From: DASQFI01 sp035633215
GTDB taxonomy: Bacteria > Acidobacteriota > Vicinamibacteria > Vicinamibacterales > SCN-69-37
Assembly: GCA_035633215.1 (NCBI GenBank)
Contig: DASQFI010000009.1
Span: 1 to 64,000, forward strand
Reading direction: 5' to 3'
DNA length: 64,000 nt
In this document: piece after piece, positions 63,380 to 64,000 of the stretch
How the letters are laid out: each line of letters begins with the position of its first letter
Numbering within the stretch: position 1 is the stretch's first letter
The notes under the pieces: model-generated
Told to the model about the DNA's origin: nothing
Seen by the model: only the letters and a program-made list of their open reading frames with translations
Databases searched by the model: none
Translations under genes and position numbers: made by a program

Positions 63380-63416
63380 AATGTCACGTTATATCAGTAG
63401 ACATTAGGCCGGTCAA
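63373..63416 (-). promoter_or_regulatory. padR promoter with overlapping palindromic operator
   Basis: On the minus strand TTGACC (63416-63411) and TATAAC (63393-63388) are 17 bp apart, a good sigma-70 promoter. Transcription would start about 2 nt before the ATG at 63379. The perfect palindrome GTGACAT-A-ATGTCAC (63373-63387) covers the start site, and a further GACAT half lies upstream. This arrangement suggests self-repression by PadR. Confidence 0.6.
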
Positions 63417-63478
63417 TCCTCTTTCGTCGTCACACTTTTGTCGCTCAGGCCGGAGCCGAGGTCTTAAACTGTGGCCAT

Positions 63479-63562
63479 GCGAAAGTGGCGGAACTGGCAG
63501 ACGCGCCGGACTTAGGATCCGGTGGCCGAAAGGCCTTGGGGGTTCGACTCCCCCCTTTCGCA
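63479..63562 (+). tRNA. tRNA-Leu (anticodon UAG)
   Basis: A full cloverleaf can be drawn: acceptor GCGAAAG/CTTTCGC plus discriminator A; anticodon stem CCGGA/TCCGG with loop CTTAGGA (anticodon TAG); a long class II variable arm (TGGCCGAAAGGCCTT); T-arm GGGGGTTCGACTCCCCC. No encoded CCA. It precedes trigger factor, a common order. Confidence 0.96.
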
Positions 63563-63651
63563 CTTGTCCCCTTCTCTCAGTGCTCGCGGGGCCCCACCCC
63601 CGCTCGCGAGCCTTTCTGCCTTGCCCCCCTGGCCTGACATAATCGTTTCAG

Positions 63652-64000
63652 ATGAAGACCGAGTTCACGGAAGTCAGCGACACACGCAAGAACCTCTCGT
63701 TCGAAATCCCGTCCGACGTCATCGACGCCGAGATGGACCGCGTGGCCAAGGGCTATTCGCGCACCGCCCGGGTGCCCGGGTTCCGGCCAGGCAAGGTCCC
63801 CGCGTCTGTCGTCAAGCAGCGCTACCGGGAGCAGATCCTCTACGACGTGGCGCACGACCTGATTCCGCGAGTCGTCGGAGATGCGCTGCGCGAACGCGGG
63901 CTCGAACCGGTGGCCACCCCGGATATCCGCGACGTCGTGATGGAGGAAGGCCGGCCGCTGACGTTCGTCGCCGACTTCGAAACGTTGCCGCCGATCGAGC
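63652..64000 (+). CDS. tig: Trigger factor, N-terminal part (cut by window edge)
   Basis: The frame from ATG 63652 runs off the right edge with 116 codons visible. It begins MKTEFTEVSDTRKNLSFEIPSDVIDAEMDRVAKGYSRTARVPGFRPGKVPASVVKQRY, which contains the ribosome-binding signature GFRPGKVP of trigger factor. It is a ribosome-bound prolyl isomerase chaperone. A CATAAT at 63638-63643 could be a -10; no clear ribosome-binding site is seen. clpP/clpX often follow, outside this window. Confidence 0.95.
   Translation, partial: MKTEFTEVSDTRKNLSFEIPSDVIDAEMDRVAKGYSRTARVPGFRPGKVPASVVKQRYREQILYDVAHDLIPRVVGDALRERGLEPVATPDIRDVVMEEGRPLTFVADFETLPPIE

Overview
The window is high-GC DNA with dense, short-spaced genes. 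Several families are typical of Acidobacteriota: tandem VWFA-related secreted proteins, a DUF5916 outer-membrane protein, an ADOP-type FtsX permease paired with a PadR regulator, and leftovers of the usual acidobacterial Ser/Thr kinase N-terminus. A soil or sediment acidobacterium, probably Vicinamibacteria-like, is the best guess. There is no rRNA, phage or plasmid backbone. One tRNA (Leu, anticodon UAG) precedes the start of tig at the right edge.

Layout. 1-0.8 kb: end of a frameshifted CPBP protease. 0.8-9.2 kb: a sigma-54 signalling and stress block with an NtrC-type activator, a second receiver, a PAS histidine kinase, UspA, cytochrome c, OsmC, a HemG-like flavodoxin, Hsp20, a small barrel, a VIT-type transporter, a BON protein and DUF4342. 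9.3-18.5 kb: multicopper oxidase, DUF2892 and an RND/MFP/TolC efflux operon, divergent from an ECF sigma, a zinc-finger anti-sigma and a Yip1 protein. 18.5-22.9 kb: a dead serine hydrolase, a zinc alcohol dehydrogenase, a second DUF4342 protein and an unrecognised protein with primase-like motifs. 23-29.1 kb: a nitrate-reductase-like operon whose NarK-type carrier is fused to a cytochrome-b-like domain. 29.2-41.5 kb: redox and fermentation genes (PPOX, aldo/keto reductase, pyruvate-kinase-like, D-lactate dehydrogenase), SRPBCC, a small Cys protein, lipid genes, TrxC, UspA, LOG, PdxH and a peroxiredoxin with an in-frame UGA at its active site. 41.6-47.9 kb: lysyl oxidase, then a hexuronate/mannonate set (MFS, SDR, ManD, KdgK, Eda). 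47.9-63.4 kb: GH38 mannosidase, a membrane glycosyltransferase-like protein, TMEM175, a WYL regulator, two VWFA proteins, DUF5916, ADOP permease and PadR.

Three things stand out. First, eight sequences with the sigma-54 GG-N10-GC signature lie directly upstream of genes (UspA, the barrel, VIT, BON/DUF4342, DUF4342-2/ADH, the primase-like protein, SRPBCC and a 71-residue Cys protein). This implies a local regulon of the NtrC-type activator. Second, the peroxiredoxin reads through a UGA at the catalytic position and has a well-placed bacterial SECIS-like hairpin, so it is probably a selenoprotein. Third, two copies of a roughly 100-bp element with conserved inverted ends (REPIN-like) have supplied the start codon of one gene and the stop of another. 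One copy sits by a 37-bp duplication and a truncated kinase gene.

All family assignments come from reading motifs. No database search was run.
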